This document shows, piece by piece, positions 4,270 to 5,054 of a stretch of 5,054 nt of DNA. The number at the start of each line of letters is the position of its first letter. The first letter of the stretch is position 1. The translations under genes were made by a program, and so were the position numbers. This DNA comes from Paludibacteraceae bacterium (GTDB lineage Bacteria; Bacteroidota; Bacteroidia; Bacteroidales; Paludibacteraceae). The stretch is taken from the NCBI GenBank assembly GCA_023227695.1, contig JALNVE010000240.1, forward strand, positions 1-5,054, read 5' to 3'. Below the pieces are notes generated by a model, which did no database searches, was not told the origin of the DNA, and saw only the letters and a list, made by a program, of their open reading frames with translations.

Positions 4270-4917
4270 ATGGGAATAAGAATACATAAGGAAATCGGGT
4301 GGGTCATTACAGACTTAAAGAAAAATGACCCTAGAGTTAATTGGGAAGTCGTCAAAACTTTCTGGTCAAAAACAGAAAAAGATTTGAAAGATTTCCAAAA
4401 CTGGATTAAAGAACAGGACAAGACCGTTAAAGGCAGACATGGAATGAACCATCTTTCTTATAAGATTGATGAAGACTTGCGGCTCTCCAGCTTTGTCTTT
4501 TATGACGAAGAGCGTTTTAAAAAAACAATCCTTATCGGAGATGGATGGGCAAATCATACTCGATGGGATGATGACATAGATTATATCGAAGACTATCTGA
4601 AAAGGGGAAACGGGAAAAAGCAGATGGGAGATTCTATCCGAATTCTAAAAGACGGATATTATCCATATCAGCAGTTTTGGATGTTTGCAGAAACAGGAGA
4701 ATATCTTTATCCGGTACAAAGGTGCGATGGGGTATTCTACTTTGGAAGTGAAAAACTTAATAAACGGTTTAAAGACATTCCTCAAGAAGAATTGAACCGT
4801 CTGATTGTTCCTCAAATCCCTCTCGTCGTTTCTGACATCTGTGAATTCTTCGACGTATTTATTGACAAGAAAACAAAACTACAGCTAAGACCGGCATTAG
4901 CTACTTATTGGAGTTAG
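4270..4917 (+). CDS. Hypothetical phage-type protein, 215 aa
   Basis: No function recognised. The start at 4270 follows a purine-rich GGAAAGAAGAAG run. The protein opens GIRIHKEIGWVITDLK (2-17), similar in feel to uncharacterised phage proteins that begin with a GxRxxKxxGxxxTDL segment; this is memory, not a search. It is soluble, rich in Asp, Lys and aromatics: DGWANHTRWDDDIDYIEDYL (about 91-110) and a Tyr/Trp/Phe-rich GYYPYQQFWMF (about 127-137), with a Pro-containing strand IVPQIPLVV further on. There are two cysteines and no zinc-type cluster or membrane segment. The acidic DDDIDYIED cluster might bind metal, but no catalytic set is evident. It lies 66 bp after the RNA ligase and 1 bp before the next gene, so it is probably in the same transcript. 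Confidence 0.7.
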   Translation: MGIRIHKEIGWVITDLKKNDPRVNWEVVKTFWSKTEKDLKDFQNWIKEQDKTVKGRHGMNHLSYKIDEDLRLSSFVFYDEERFKKTILIGDGWANHTRWDDDIDYIEDYLKRGNGKKQMGDSIRILKDGYYPYQQFWMFAETGEYLYPVQRCDGVFYFGSEKLNKRFKDIPQEELNRLIVPQIPLVVSDICEFFDVFIDKKTKLQLRPALATYWS

Positions 4918-4918
4918 T

Positions 4919-5054
4919 ATGAAAAGACCGATACAACCGATTTATAAAGATAAAGACGGAAAGCCAAGATTTCTTTCGAACAAGATCGTTGAACATCTTT
5001 TGATGCTTTGCAAAGCAAATGGACTTTGTGACTTATGTAAGCTTTCAATGCTAG
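4919..5054 (+). CDS. PIQP-type phage protein, N-terminal 45 residues (cut by window end)
   Basis: ATG at 4919 is one base after the preceding stop, with GGAG (4910-4913) five bases upstream. The frame is still open at the last base. It starts MKRPIQPIYKDKDGKPRF and continues LSNKIVEHLL. The pattern PIQPxxxDxxGxxRFxxNKIVxxLL is one I know from conserved small phage proteins of unknown function, in which a GGIDLNxLA-like segment follows; here the following segment, ANGLCDLCKLSM, carries a CDLC pair instead. Its presence is the best single sign, besides the RNA ligase, that the right half is phage-derived. Confidence 0.7.
   Translation, partial: MKRPIQPIYKDKDGKPRFLSNKIVEHLLMLCKANGLCDLCKLSML

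Overview
This window joins the end of a type I CRISPR-Cas locus to a run of small genes that look like phage or prophage genes. All supported genes are on the + strand. The DNA is A+T-rich, with purine-rich Shine-Dalgarno sites and TTGACA-type promoters. That fits a bacterium using a sigma70-like factor, or a phage of one. A gut or rumen source is my impression from the small protein families, not something the sequence proves.

Left (1-1130): the 3' part of a Cas3 nuclease-helicase gene, running in from outside the window, with SF2 helicase motifs V and VI. It is followed by an A+T-rich leader of about 234 bp holding a TTGACA/TAAGAT promoter, a 12-bp direct repeat flanking that promoter, and an 18-bp perfect palindrome. 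Then comes a minimal CRISPR array: two 32-bp I-C-like hairpin repeats around one 38-bp spacer, the second repeat altered at its 3' end. No adaptation or effector gene lies to the right of cas3, so the rest of the system must be upstream, elsewhere, or missing.

Middle (1131-1449): no protein-coding gene I can support. It has a 34-bp perfect palindrome, a near-identical second copy 41 bp downstream, and two candidate promoters pointing right.

Right (1450-5054): a tight, co-directional series of short genes. The best-supported function is an RNA ligase (3589-4203) with the nucleotidyltransferase motifs in order. Others are a small NC...H protein, a DLSKC-type small protein, a 137-aa protein with four cysteines in its C-terminal part, a two-helix membrane protein overlapping it by 4 bp, a 215-aa protein of unknown function, and the start of a PIQP-type protein cut by the window end. 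Two very short reading frames (2576-2704 and 3399-3512) are possible extra genes.

The most interesting reading, an inference, is a CRISPR-Cas module with a one-spacer array on or beside a phage-like element that also carries RNA-repair capacity. The main DNA-level oddities are paired symmetrical repeats on both sides of the array and an identical 22-bp translation-start segment before two unrelated small genes.
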